Source: Callorhinus ursinus (Eukaryota > Chordata > Mammalia > Carnivora > Otariidae). From it: a stretch of 64,000 bases of DNA. Shown here in pieces: positions 1-11,148 of the stretch. The translations under genes were made by a program, and so were the position numbers. Within the stretch, counting starts at the first letter, position 1, and every line of letters begins with the position of its first letter. The notes under the pieces were generated by a model. That model was given only the letters and a program-made list of their open reading frames with translations. It ran no database searches and was not told the DNA's origin. The DNA lies in assembly GCF_003265705.1 (NCBI RefSeq), contig NW_020312894.1, forward strand, positions 62,001-126,000, written 5' to 3'.

Positions 1-1040
1 GATGCCCCCAGCTTTGTTTTTCTTTTTCAACATTTCCATGGCGATTCAGGGTCTTTTCTGATTTCATACAAATTTTAGGGTTGTTTGTTCCAGCACTTTG
101 AAAAATGTCATTGGAATTTTGATCAGGATGGCATTGAAGGTATAGATGGCTCTGGGTAGCATAGACATTTTAACAATGTTTATTTTCTGATCCATGAACA
201 TGGAATGTTTTCTCCATCTTTTTGTGTCTTCTTCATTTTCTTTCATGAGCATTCTGTAGTTCCTAGAGTATAGATCCTTTACCTCTTTGGTTAGGTTTAT
301 TCCGAGGTATCTTATGGTTTTTGGTGCAATTGTAAATGGAATCGTTTCTCTAATTTCTCTTTCTACAGTTGCGTTGTTAATGTATAAGAAAGCAACTGAT
401 TTCTGTGCATTGATTTTGTATCCTGCCACATACTGAATTGCTGTATGAGTTCTATTAATTTGGGGGTGGAGTCTTTTGGGTTTTCCACATAAAGTATCAT
501 GTCATCTGCGAAAAGAGAGAGTTTGACTTCTTCTTTGCCAATTTGAATACGTGTTCTTTCTTTTTGTTGTCTGATTGCTGTTGCTAGGACTTCTAGTACT
601 ATGTTGAACAATAGTGGCGAGAGTGGACATCCTTGACGTGTTCCTGATATTAAGGGAAAGGCTCTCAGCTTTCCCCCATTGAGGATGATATTCACTGTGG
701 GTTTTTCAGAGATGGATTTTATGAACTTGAGGAATATTCCCTCTATACCCATACTCTGAAGAGTTTTAATCAGGAAAGGATGTTGTATTTTCTCAAATGC
801 TTTTTCTGCATCAACTGAGAGGACCATATGATTCTTCTCCTTCCTCTTATTAATGTGTTCTATCACATTGATTGATTTGCAAATGTTGAACCACACTTGC
901 ATCCCGGGGATAAATCCCACTTGGTCGTGGTGGATGATCCTTTTAATGTATTGTTGGATCCTATTAGCTAGGATTTTGTTAAGGATTTTGGAATCCATAT
1001 TCATCAGGGATATCAGTCTGAAATTCTCCTTTTTGACACT
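1..1040 (-). mobile_element. LINE-1 ORF2 reverse-transcriptase segment, degenerate
   Basis: Minus-strand frames encode L1 ORF2 RT motifs ([24 protein letters not shown], the [11 protein letters not shown] catalytic block). Frame breaks near 363-429 show it is dead. It continues off the left edge and stops abruptly at about 1040 against plus-strand L1. Confidence 0.93.
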
Positions 1041-2215
1041 ATATCATTCTTGAAGGGTCTATCCAACAAGAAGATCTAACAGTTGTAAATATCTATGCCC
1101 CCAACATGGAAGCAGCCATCTACATAAGCCAACTGTTAACCAAAATAAAGAGTCATATTGATAACAATATGTTAACTGTAGGAGACCTCGATACTCCACT
1201 CTCAGCAATGGACAGATCATCTAAGCAGAAAATCAACAAGGAAACAAGAGCTTTGAATGATACACTGGACCAGATGGACCTCATAGATTTTTACAGAACA
1301 TTCCACCCTAAAACAACAGAATACCCATTCTTCTCGAGCACACACGGAACTTTCTCCAGAACAGACCACATACTGGGTCACAAATCAGGTCTCAACCGAT
1401 ACCAAAAGATTGAGATTATTCCCTGCATATTCTCAGACCACAATGCTTTAAAACTGGAACTCAATCACAAGAAAAAAATTGGCAGAAATTCAAACACTTG
1501 GAAGCTAAAGACCACTCTGCTCAAGAATGTTTGGGTCAACCAGGAAATCAAAGAAGAACTTAAATAATTCATGGAAATCAATGAGAATGAAAACACGTCA
1601 GTCCAAAACCTATGGGATACTGCAAGGCGGTCCTAAGGGGGAAATACATAGCCATCCAAGCCTCACTCATAAAAATAGAAAAATCCCAAATTCACCAACT
1701 AACTCTACACCTTAAAGAACTAGAGAAAAAGCAACAAATGATGCCTAAGCCATGCATTAGAAGAGAAATAATTAAAATTAGAGCAGAGATCAATGAATTA
1801 GAAACCAGAAACACAGTAGATCGGATCAATGAAACTAGAAGTTGGTTCTTTGAAAGAATTAGTAAGATCGATAAACCACTGGCCAGACTTACCCAAAAGA
1901 AAAGAGAAAGGACCCAAATTAATAAAATTATGAATGAAAAGAGAGAGATCACGACTAACACCAAGGAAATAGAAACAATTATTAGAAATTATTATCAACA
2001 GCATATGGGACTCTTGACCCTGGGAAACAAATTGATGGTTGCGGAAAAGGAGGTGGGTGGGATATGGGGTAACTGGGTGATGGGCATTAAGGAGGGCACA
2101 TGATGTGATGAGCACTGGGTATTATATAAAACTGATAAATCATTGAATGTTATTTCAGAAACCAATGATGTACTATACTTTGGCTAATTGGATTTAAATT
2201 AAAAAAACAAACAAA
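1041..2215 (+). mobile_element. LINE-1 endonuclease/linker segment joined to an L1 3'UTR
   Basis: Plus-strand frames (1106-1567 and 1612-2103) encode the C-terminal endonuclease and linker of L1 ORF2. At about 2005 the coding part jumps straight to a carnivoran L1 3'UTR ending in an A-rich tail near 2215, so roughly 3 kb of ORF2 is missing. It abuts the minus-strand piece at 1040 in head-to-head fashion. Confidence 0.9.
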
Positions 2216-2217
2216 CA

Positions 2218-2410
2218 GGGGTGCCTGGTGGCTCAGTCGTTAAGCGTCTGCCTTTGGCTCAGGTCATGATCCCAGGGTCCTGGGATTGAGCCCCACATCG
2301 GGCTCCCTGCTCAGCGGGGAGCCTGCTTCTCCCTCTCCCACTCCCCCTGCTTGTGTTCCCTCTCTCACTGTGTCTCTCTCTGTCAAATAAATAAATAAAA
2401 TCTTTAAAAC
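2218..2410 (+). mobile_element. Can-SINE (tRNA-derived)
   Basis: GGTGCCTGGTGGCTCAGTCG head, the TCATGATCCCAGGGTCC internal box, a CT-rich stretch and an AAATAAATAAAATCTTT tail. It directly follows the A-rich end of the preceding L1. Confidence 0.93.
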
Positions 2411-2806
2411 AAAACCAAAACCAAAAACATCCCTTCCTTAAAAAAAACTAATAATGTGTAAACAAGCCCATGATATATTACTAAGTGAAAAAATAAGGTT
2501 CAATGCAGTAAAATTCTGACTGTTTACAAATGTGCATATGCACAGAGAAAGAGGGTTAGGCAGGAGACTGTCCAAATATAAGTATAAACTTTTATCTGAA
2601 TATAACTACTTGGTGAATTTTTAAAAATTTGTCTACACAGTTTTCTGTATTTTCCAATTTTTATAAGATGGACCTGTGTTAATTAACTTTTAATCAGGGA
2701 AAGCTAGTACATGAACAAGGTACATGGAAGAAATAACTGTGTTGAAGAACTGGGATTCTGTCTTCTTGCCCCTGTGTTGCCCCCCAGCTGGAAGCACCCC
2801 ACTCAC

Positions 2807-2948
2807 TCTCCACCTCTGGGTGTTTCAGCAGGATCAGCAGTGCTAGCCGCAGGGTGCTGGTGACTGTCTCGGTGCCAGCGCTGAACAGATTAAAGCCAAC
2901 AGCTACTAGGTTCTCTGAATTAAATTCAGAATATGGATTGTGTTTTTC
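2807..2948 (-). CDS. Unnamed CYP2 gene, exon 6 (I-helix)
   Basis: 142 bp. Encodes the oxygen-binding I-helix with motif AGTET (Ala301 to Thr305) followed by Val-Thr-Ser where most CYP2 proteins have Thr-Ser-Thr. Acceptor CTACAG, donor GTGAGT. This is the last exon of the gene visible in the window. Confidence 0.9.
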
Positions 2949-5900
2949 CTGTAGATAATGGAGTAATCAGATGCATGATTTCATAATAGGTCTTCTGTTA
3001 GATACAGACAGATACAGCTTAGAAACAGTAGTAAGTCCTTAGGAGGTTGAATATTTACTCTGTATATGAATGGTTATTTTTATGTCTGTTTTTTGTGCCT
3101 GAGTGATTTTCATTTGATACCTAATTTATAATCGGCAAAGAAATTATTTCTAACATTTTGCATAGTGGAAAATATACTTTAAGATGTTTTGCTTTTGACA
3201 TAGTCTTGAAGAAAGGGTAAAAAAAAAAACAGGACCTGCTTGTGTATAAACGTGCACACGACACACTTGTTCGCGTGCATGGACTCACACACAGGTAGAT
3301 AGGCATGCACAGCATCCCCCAAGGCACTTATTGTCTGCCCCATGGCTGGTTCTGCCCAGGCATTAGAGTAAGGTGACCTGGGCTCCCAAAGTAGCGATGG
3401 TGGCAACTCTCACCCTGCATATCAGCCAGTTTACCCACAGTTGTAGGACTATCCAGTGAGCTCCTCGTGTGAACAGTCCAACTCGGATCACTTTGCCTAG
3501 CAGGTGCACATACTCAGCCATCAGTCAGAGAAAGGTATGCACTCCACATGTAAGCCCGATGGTGGGAAAACACACTGTGGAGGCCCAGGGGTTTCCAGAC
3601 AGGGGTTGTCAGGCCTGGACCTGAATGCGTGGAGCCCAGAAGAGTGCTGGGCCTGGCAACACCTGTGCTCCAAGGGCAGCCTCCACACCTACCTCCTCCA
3701 TCCTGTTGAGGAAGCAGTCGGTGTAATCCTGGGGCTGCTCAGGCTTCAGAGTCCCTTGATGCTGTGCCACTCTCTCCAAAATGAAATTTATTATATTCTG
3801 AACGTTTTTAAAAAATTTCTGGTGTCGCCCAGGAAGATAGTGAATGAACGATGGCCACAAATTGTAGAGCTGTAGGGAAAAGCCACACCCCCATTCCATC
3901 ACCAGGATTCAAAAGCCAAAAGAGGGTTGGATGGTCTTGAAGCATCTTTGTTCCAGGGGAACCTATCCTCTGCAGCCCCTTCCCATTTCTAGCTGCAGGA
4001 TCTCAGGGTGGGCTGCCACTGGTGTTAAAAAGAGCCAGGGAAGTGTGTGGGGACCTCAGAGGAGACATGTTGGCAGAGGGAAGCCTGACTGCCCCTCCAC
4101 AGGCCCTCAGCTGTGTTCCATAAGTAACAGCTTCCTTCCATCTCCCACCTCCCCCTGTACACCCTGCACTGCTTCCTCCCTGCTGCCCAGACTGGGACTC
4201 TGCACTCCGGCTCATCCCTGGGACCAACTATGGGTCATCCCACAACCAGAGACAACTGGCTTTACCTGCGCCCAGAAGGAGCTCACTATGGAAAAGTTTT
4301 CATTCAGCAACATAATCAGCTGCAGGAATTCTTCATCTTGGTAGTCGAAGTGCTCCTTAAAGAGGATGGAGCTGATTATGTTGCAGGGAGCACAAGCGAG
4401 GATGAAAGTAGGGTCCACAGGCTGAGCTGGTAAGAGAGAAGGTTATAAAAATCAAGGAAAATTTCTGTGATTGGTCTACACTTTCCAAATAGAAAAGACA
4501 GACAGTGGTCCCAGCAGGGTGGTGCTGGGGTCAGGGAAGCATGGGGAGGTAACCCTAACTTCCCACCAAATGTCTGGCCAGGGGCACATGCCAACCAACC
4601 CTCTGTCTGTGTGAGGGCCTGCACCAGGTGTTGGGCTTCTTCCTGGATGTGGTCCTCCATGCTCCTCTTCCCCATCCCAAGGTTCCGCAGGATCATGAGA
4701 GTAAACCGGCGCAGTTGCTTCCACCGCTGGCTGTGACTGAAAACAATCCCTGAGGGAAGAACCAAGGACGGGAGTCTAGTCACCAGAGGGCAGACAGAGG
4801 GGTTCTGGCGCAGGATGGGCTTCCTTGAGAACTTGTTTCAGAGGGTCAGAGCATCATGAACTTTTCCTGTTCTATAGACAAACAGCAACATTTATCTCAG
4901 GCTAATGCTAGGAAGTCGATTTTTTAAAGTCCACAGATGTCAGTTCTTCCCTGGAGGCAGCTCATCTGAAGGGCTTTACTCTCAGACCCATCCCAATTTG
5001 GCTCCTGCCAAAATGCCAGCTGGCTGCTTCCTTCCCTTTGTCCTATAGGAAAGCCCCATTAGGAGACACCCCACATCCAGCTGCAAAAACTGAAGTCATT
5101 TCTGCCATCCTCCCCACAGGGCTGTTGGGAAACACTGGCATGAGAGCGGGTGAGCCCACACCAGCTACCCATATCCATCAGTGGGGAAGCAAAGATATTT
5201 CTGATAATTTAAAGAATTCAAATCAATGTCTTCAGATTGATTCAATAGGATCTTGGTGCCATGAGCAAATTAATAAGCAGGTATAAAAGAAGCAAACAGG
5301 ACAAAAGAGAAAGTTTGTAAGAACTAGAAACTGAGGGCATCTCTTCTTTTGACAGTGATGGGCTAGGTGATTCTGCTCAATCCCTTCTGCTGAGATAGAG
5401 ATGCTGCATAAATCTATGTATGGTTCATAAGGACCAGTTGGAAGGCATCACAGAGCCAACAAAGGAATGGGGAACTGTGGGGAATGCTTTCCCATAGAAG
5501 CACAGGTGAGAGACAAAAACCCAGCAGAGCTGTTGAACACTGGGAAGGTCCCAGAAGCAAGAGTTGAGCCTGCCAAGGAGGGCATCTGTGGTAAACATCT
5601 GGGGCTGCACCCAGAAGTAAGGGTGACCTGGAGACAGACCAGCCCGATGGAGTCCACAGCCCAGCTTGAAGTCACCTGCTGGTGAAGGGCTAGGGTGCTC
5701 GCGGTGCTGCTGCCCCACCCACTCCAACGAAGCAATAAATCCTCTCTGTAGGAACATACCGCTATTAAAATCAGAAATTACCTCTGCAATTTTTCAGAGA
5801 AGATGTCTGGAACTTAATACAAAATTAGAAGTCATTCCAATAGACACGAGAAAAGGTCACAGCAACCGGTGGCAAAATCAGAGACTTTATAATAACTGTT

Positions 5901-6094
5901 GAGTAGGTCAGAGTTAAAAATATGATTAAGAATTTGTTAGAGATTGGGACGCCCGGGTGGCTCAGTTAATTAATCATCTGTCTTCGGCCCAGGTCATGGT
6001 CTCAGGATCCTGGGATCGAGTCCCACAATGGGCTCCCTGCTCAGTGGAGAGCCTGCTTCTCCCTCTGCCTCTGCTGCTCCCCCAGCTCGTGCTT

Positions 6095-6143
<49 letters not shown>

Positions 6144-6153
6144 NNNNNNNNNN

Positions 6154-6209
<56 letters not shown>

Positions 6210-9200
6210 TCTGACAAATAAACCTTTAAAAAAATGAAAACTAATCACAGAACCACATCAAGCTTTTCAAACTGAAAAATAGAATAACTAAAGTTAAAAA
6301 CTCAGTGTTTACACACAACCGAAGACAGAACTTCATCCACTTCTGAAGTGCAGAAGCACACCTTTGAAGGGAGAGACCAGATGCTACAGAGTACCTGCTG
6401 TAGACTTCCATGTCTATACAGTTCAAACCCAGGAAAATTAAACTATGGTGTTAGTTGCCAGAGTATGTGGGAGAAGGCAGAGAGTAATGTTCAGGGAGAG
6501 TGCAAGAGGGGACTTCTGTGGTGCTGGAGAGTTTATTCTTTCGTCTGAGTGATGGTTGCACATGTGGGTTCACCGTATGGTTCCCACTGAACTATATGTT
6601 TGTGACTTTGTACTAACCCCAGAAAATGGTTCAAGTGTTCTCTGAGTAATAGACACAAGGCTTAAGACTAAGCTGGTGACCTGAGAGAGGTCAAGGAATC
6701 TTTCCTAATGTAGAAATAAAGAGACAGCAGTGGGCAGGATGGGTGCTGATGCCGCCAGCCTTGGACACAAAATGTGGCAGCAGGACATCCAATTGAATTC
6801 TTCTACTCACCAACCACCAGTCGGCATGAAGGAAAGGAGGGCACTCCTGTGGATGTGAAGACTCAGAAAATATCCACACTCCCCCTTGCTCACTAGGGCA
6901 GTGCTCCCATGAAACACAAAGAGAGCACAGAAACAGGGGTCTGCTCCCTTCCCCTCTTGTGCACTGCAAGGCCTTTCCTGAAACCGACCCTTTCATCCAC
7001 AGAAAACCTAGCACAATACCTACTATCCAATGGCACAGCAACTCTGCAAGAAAGTGGACATTTTAATCCTTCTAAAAATGAAGACCTGTCACTCAGTTTG
7101 AGTAACTTGCACAAATCACCTGTGTGACGATCTGCCACCCTACAACCTCCCACCCCTTGAAAAAGCCACATATTCTGGAACAAGAAATGGAGGAGAATGG
7201 AAGGAGAGAAAGAGCAGGTAGGTTGGGTGTCATGGGCTGGGCAGAGCTATGATGGGGTAACTGAGGTACCACAGCCCCAGCACCACTGCCACAGGAAGGG
7301 CTGTGGACCACAGAAATGGGCAGATCTGAGGCCCAAAGGGAAGTGGCCTGGCTGCCGCTCTGCACAGACGCATACCGTATCCTCTGAGGGCATTATCCAT
7401 GATGGGGAACCTTCCTCTGCCTCCAAAGTTGACCGCCTGACCGCACAGGGCATCCTTCACAGCCTCGTGTCCATGTAGCACGATGATTGGATGGGGGCCC
7501 AGACGCAGTGAGTACACAGGACCATACTGTTCAGCCAGCTGGGGAGAGTGGCAAGGCACACCTGAACAACTGGCCCAGCTCCTGGACGCACAGGGGCAGT
7601 TAGAAGTGAAGACACTCCCTCCCAGAAGTCCCAGTGTCTAGCCAGCACCCTCCCTATCAGTGTGCCCCAGCCAAGACTCGGGGCTGCAGACAGGGGGCCA
7701 CACTGACCTGGGGGCGGGGTGACAGGACCCTGTCTGTGCAGGACTCATACTCTGGCCTCTCGACCTCTTGAGCCTTTCCTTAATCCCTTCCTTTATTGGA
7801 GAGAACAAATTCTTACTAAGTATTCGACAAATACTAGGTGCTACACAGTGTCTCAGGACTGGGGAAAGGCAGGGCACGGCAGGAAATTTATCTTCTTTGA
7901 TACATTCTAGTAGGCAAGACATAACGGTCAAGTCTAGAGTATGCTTGAGTGCAGACATGCCGATGGGAAACACCAGTAAGGCAGGGCGGAAGGCTGGGGG
8001 GTGGTCTCATTCTTGAGAGGTCACTAGGGAGGTTCTCCTTGGAAGGCAGCATTTTAACACCAAGAAAGGAGGGAATGCCAGCCAGACGGATATCTGTAGG
8101 AATAGCAGCTCCTGCAGGGGGATCACCAAAGCCCTGAGAATTGAGGGTGCCTGGGGTGGGAAAGAGTGGGAGGCCAGTGTCCGTGGTGGGTGACAAAGGG
8201 CAGGAGAGCGTGAGAGGCAGTGTGGGGGGTTAGGTGGTGGGAGGATGGGGATGGGGGAGTGGGAGGTCCAGGTCCCATGAGGCCTCTCCTGTGTGTCAGA
8301 GAGGGACACTGGCTGCTGAGGGCATGGGCCCTCCCCTCCAGGGTCTCCCTATGTGGAGTATGAACAGAATGGAAGGAGGGGCATCTGTGGGCAGGAAGCT
8401 ATGTTGGATTGATCCAAGTACAGAGAGAAGGCCGGGTTCCTGATGTCTTTTCTAGGTAAAGTGAGGGGTTTGCTGGTGGCTGGGACATGGTGGGAGAGGG
8501 CAATCAGGATGACTCCTGGCCTCTGGTCTGAGCAGTGATGAGAACCACTCCTTCTAGACAGGGGAAGGCAGGGAGAGGTGGCAGGAGCACAGTCCATGTC
8601 TGTCAGTGTGAAGAGCCCATGAGCTTCATGGTGCAGGTGCTGAGGAGCTCTGGGCTGTTGGTATGGAAGCTGTAGGACATGCTCTCTGATAGTTAGGTTT
8701 TCTCAGAGAAATGGGAGTAGGAACAAAATGGGGGTGGGAGGGGATGCGGCTGGAGGTTTGAAGAAATAGGAGCAGCAGGAAAGAGTTCCCTAAGAGAGTG
8801 GGAGGAGGGAAGGAGGGGACATCCTGGGGCTGCAGTTTCATGAAGGGGCCCCAAGAGTTTAGGGACCCTTGAGTAGGGCCACCTGTGTCCTCCTGAGCCT
8901 GGCCTGGCAGAGGCACAGACTCCGGGCAGGGAGAGAGGGGAGCAGAGTTGATACCAGGGAGAGAAGCACATGACTGGTAGTAGAATCCCAGCCAGGCTGG
9001 GACACGAAGGTGCCCAGGTGGGCATTGGAAAAAGTGGAGCGCCCACAGCCGTCTCTCCATGAATGAGGATAAGGGATTCCATGAGGGCCCTGCAGAAGCT
9101 TCTAGACCACAAGGCAGTCAAGGACACGTCCACCCACCTCTCTCTCCCTCACTCAGGTCAGAATCCACCTCTGTCTGAGGATTCTGATCCCCCCTACACC

Positions 9201-9920
9201 CCTCATAACCCTTTCCAAGTGGAAGCCCTTGATCCTTGCATCTGGGTCTACAAGGTGTTGGACTGATCAAAGGGCAGGAATATGGAACCAACATGCTGAC
9301 AGGTCTCACTGGAGTTGACCTTGAGATCCCACAGGTGCAGCTGGAAAGCCAGAGGGGTGCTGGGCACTTTGAATCATGATGATGGGGTGCAGTTTTGGCA
9401 ATGACCACCCTGTGGATACACTCCTCACTCAACAGGTGCCCCGTATATTATGATCTTAGGTCAGTCAGACTCAAAGCTGAACAAAACAGAGTCCCCCACT
9501 CCTCCCTCCCACATCAGAGACTGTTAGAGGGGCCTTGGAGAGCCATCAGTCAAAAATGGAAACATTTTTGAGGGGTCACCACTCCTGGTCTCTTCAAGAG
9601 GATCAAATAAACAGAAAGTGGGATATTCTAGCACAACTGAAAGAAACGAACACACCCCCCACCCAATGTTAGCTGGGAAATCTGAGTAAAGCACTTATAC
9701 CAACCCAGGGAGCAATTGGTCATACCTGAGGGGGTCTTACCCTGGAGAGAGAGGTGGGCAGGTCCCAAAGTTTCACCTGCAGGATATTCCCAATGATGGG
9801 AAGAGGAGGAGGACCAGGCGGGAGCAAAAGCCCATGAGTGCCTTCTCTTCTCCACACAAAGATGAACAGCAGGAAAGCCACACAAGCCACCAGGAAGGTG
9901 GGCAGACTGAGTAGAGCCAT
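2807..9920 (-). CDS. CYP2-family cytochrome P450, exons 1-6 (gene continues off the left edge)
   Basis: Microsomal P450 of family 2, a haem-thiolate monooxygenase anchored in the ER by its N-terminus. Exons on the minus strand are 9741-9920, 7376-7538, 4600-4749, 4266-4426, 3693-3869 and 2807-2948, with sizes 180, 163, 150, 161, 177 and 142. These match the standard CYP2 exon plan; every junction is GT-AG and phases agree, giving 324 residues without a stop. Visible features are an N-terminal membrane segment (about 3-22), the PPGP hinge (34-37), the C-helix WxxxR (W124, R128), and an I-helix AGTET with the conserved Thr at 305. Exons 7-9, with the ExxR and the haem cysteine, should lie left of position 1, so function of the whole gene cannot be judged. 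Sequence feel is CYP2C-like (perhaps CYP2C23-type) rather than CYP2E. It has the same orientation as CYP2E1, about 29 kb downstream of it. Family is near certain; the subfamily is not. Confidence 0.9.
3693..3869 (-). CDS. Unnamed CYP2 gene, exon 5
   Basis: 177 bp, in phase at both ends. Begins LYNLWPSF, includes HYLPGRHQK and ends [12 protein letters not shown], matching the CYP2 F-G helix region. Donor GTAGGT, acceptor CTACAG. Confidence 0.9.
4266..4426 (-). CDS. Unnamed CYP2 gene, exon 4
   Basis: 161 bp. Encodes the family segment [15 protein letters not shown] and [10 protein letters not shown]. Acceptor ACCAG, donor GTAAA. Only 173 bp of intron separates it from exon 3. Confidence 0.9.
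4600..4749 (-). CDS. Unnamed CYP2 gene, exon 3
   Basis: 150 bp. Contains the C-helix W124-KQL-R128, expected to contact haem propionate, followed by the typical [15 protein letters not shown] stretch. Acceptor CCTCAG, donor GTTGGT (a less common donor). Confidence 0.9.
5946..6236 (+). mobile_element. Can-SINE with expanded CT tract and assembly gap
   Basis: SINE head at 5946, a pure CT dinucleotide tract from about 6097 to 6211 and an AAATAAACCTTT tail. Ten N at 6144-6153 interrupt the tract. Lies in intron 2 of the unnamed CYP2 gene. Confidence 0.9.
6144..6153. other. Assembly gap (10 N)
   Basis: Ten consecutive N inside a CT tract. The round number suggests a placeholder, so the true length of the microsatellite is unknown. 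Confidence 0.98.
6240..7375 (-). other. Intron 2 remainder of the unnamed CYP2 gene
   Basis: No coding exon seen. A stretch near 6930-7140 has a weak MIR-like look (cytosine-poor, CACAAATCACCTGTGTGA) but is too diverged to name. Confidence 0.4.
7376..7538 (-). CDS. Unnamed CYP2 gene, exon 2
   Basis: 163 bp, residues 61-115. Shows the CYP2 motifs [21 protein letters not shown] and GRG. Acceptor CCCCAG, donor GTATG. The last base is the first G of a split glycine codon. Confidence 0.9.
7539..9740 (-). other. Intron 1 of the unnamed CYP2 gene
   Basis: 2.2 kb, GT-AG bounded. Long purine-rich stretches at 8100-8900, no recognisable repeat family or exon. Confidence 0.6.
9741..9920 (-). CDS. Unnamed CYP2 gene, exon 1
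   Basis: Encodes residues 1-60: hydrophobic anchor, short basic linker, proline hinge [12 protein letters not shown]. The donor is GTAAGA directly after an AGG codon. The ATG at 9918-9920 (GACATGG context) places the hinge at the usual CYP2 distance. Two in-frame ATGs lie upstream, at 9963-9965 and 9996-9998, so a 26-residue extension cannot be excluded. Confidence 0.88.
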
Positions 9921-10057
9921 GTCACCGTGTATGCGCGTGGAGCTGGCACTGAGAATGTCAACCATCGTTGGTGCCTGCTGTTGAAGACAGTTTGTCATGA
10001 TTGCAAATCAAGTGTACAGGAGACCCACATGCTCCCTTGAGCCTTGCTTAGAAATGT

Positions 10058-10077
10058 GATTGGTTTGGCATCTTTAA
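10058..10077 (-). promoter_or_regulatory. Possible CCAAT and TATA-like motifs of the unnamed CYP2 gene
   Basis: CCAATC on the minus strand (10058-10063) and a TTTAAA (10072-10077) lie 140-160 bp upstream of the chosen ATG. The order (TTTAAA farther upstream than CCAAT) is unusual, so either or both may be chance. Confidence 0.25.
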
Positions 10078-10409
10078 AGTCACTTCATTCAGACTCTACA
10101 CTGTCCCCAACAGGGTTCCTCCTCGTCCCTTTGTTTTTCCCCCCACCTAGTCATCAGTTTGACTCTTCTCCCAGAAGAGAAAGAAAACCCAAAAGGGAAA
10201 ATTTGGGTATCTCTTGGTGGCTGCCAGACTGAGTCCTGCTCCAGCAGACACAGCAGGCAGGTGGAAGAGGGTCTTTAACTGGATCCCCTGACCCCCGCTT
10301 CTTCCCAACCACATCCCACCTGATCTTCTCTATCTTGGGCGTTGGTGGTGCCTCCACCTGTGGCACCCTCTTCTCCCTTCCCACTGGGCCCCTACATCAC
10401 CTCTGCCCG

Positions 10410-10760
10410 GTTCAGTCCATTTAGGACAGAGCAGTCAGAATCTCCTTTAAAGACAGAGATCAGGCCAGGTCATTCACTTGCTGAAAAACCCGCGATGGGT
10501 TCCCAGGTATTTACCTGAGGGTAAAACCCCAAAGCCTTAGAAAGACCTCCAAGAACCCCCCCCCCACAGCCTGCACCTTGCCATCCTGTCCTGTGGGACC
10601 TCCCAGCACTCAACTACCAAGAATGGTCCATGCAACGTGGGTGGCCTCCAGGGCAACTTCCCTGCCCTTTCCTCTGCTTGGGATGATGCCCATTCTGTAT
10701 CTTCTGCAGACTCACCTGTACCTTCAGCCCCCAGCTTCTCCCTTATGCTCGCCACATCAA
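10410..10760 (+). repeat. Ancient LINE/L2-like remnant
   Basis: Reads like the 3' part of an old L2-type element (CAGGCCAGGTCATTCACTTGC, then a run of short pyrimidine-rich words). Named from memory of the consensus; could be another old mammalian repeat. Confidence 0.3.
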
Positions 10761-11148
10761 TCTTGCCTTCTCTCATGTTTTAAGTGGTGATTGTACATTA
10801 ACTTTGTCCACTGCGTTTGGACAGAGACCTTGGAATTCAGGACAGTGGGCTGGCATCCACTTCACTTTGGACCCTGGGATGGGGTCCAGCATCTCATGCC
10901 TCTACTGGGCAGGTGCATTTCACAACCCCCCTGGCATCCTCCATCTCTGGCACCTTCCATGGTTCCCTAACTCTTCCTCCTTTCCATCCCACAGTGGGCT
11001 GCTTCTTCATTTCAATTGGCATTTATTTGGTTATCAACAAGATTAAACAATTAGTATTTTTAGGTTTATGGGCCATTTGTAATATATGAACTGTTATTTG
11101 CCCATTTTTCTAATGAGATATTTACCTTATTGATTTTTCAAGATCTTT

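Noticed and set aside
2218..2410. A functional tRNA gene in the SINE heads
   Set aside because: SINE heads are diverged tRNA relics with no cloverleaf or 3' end I could support.
3504..4344. Plus-strand frames of 123 and 137 codons
   Set aside because: Shadow frames opposite exons 4-5 and introns of the minus-strand CYP2 gene; no domain.
5957..6248. Frames of Ser-Leu or Arg-Glu repeats spanning the N gap
   Set aside because: CT microsatellite in a SINE.
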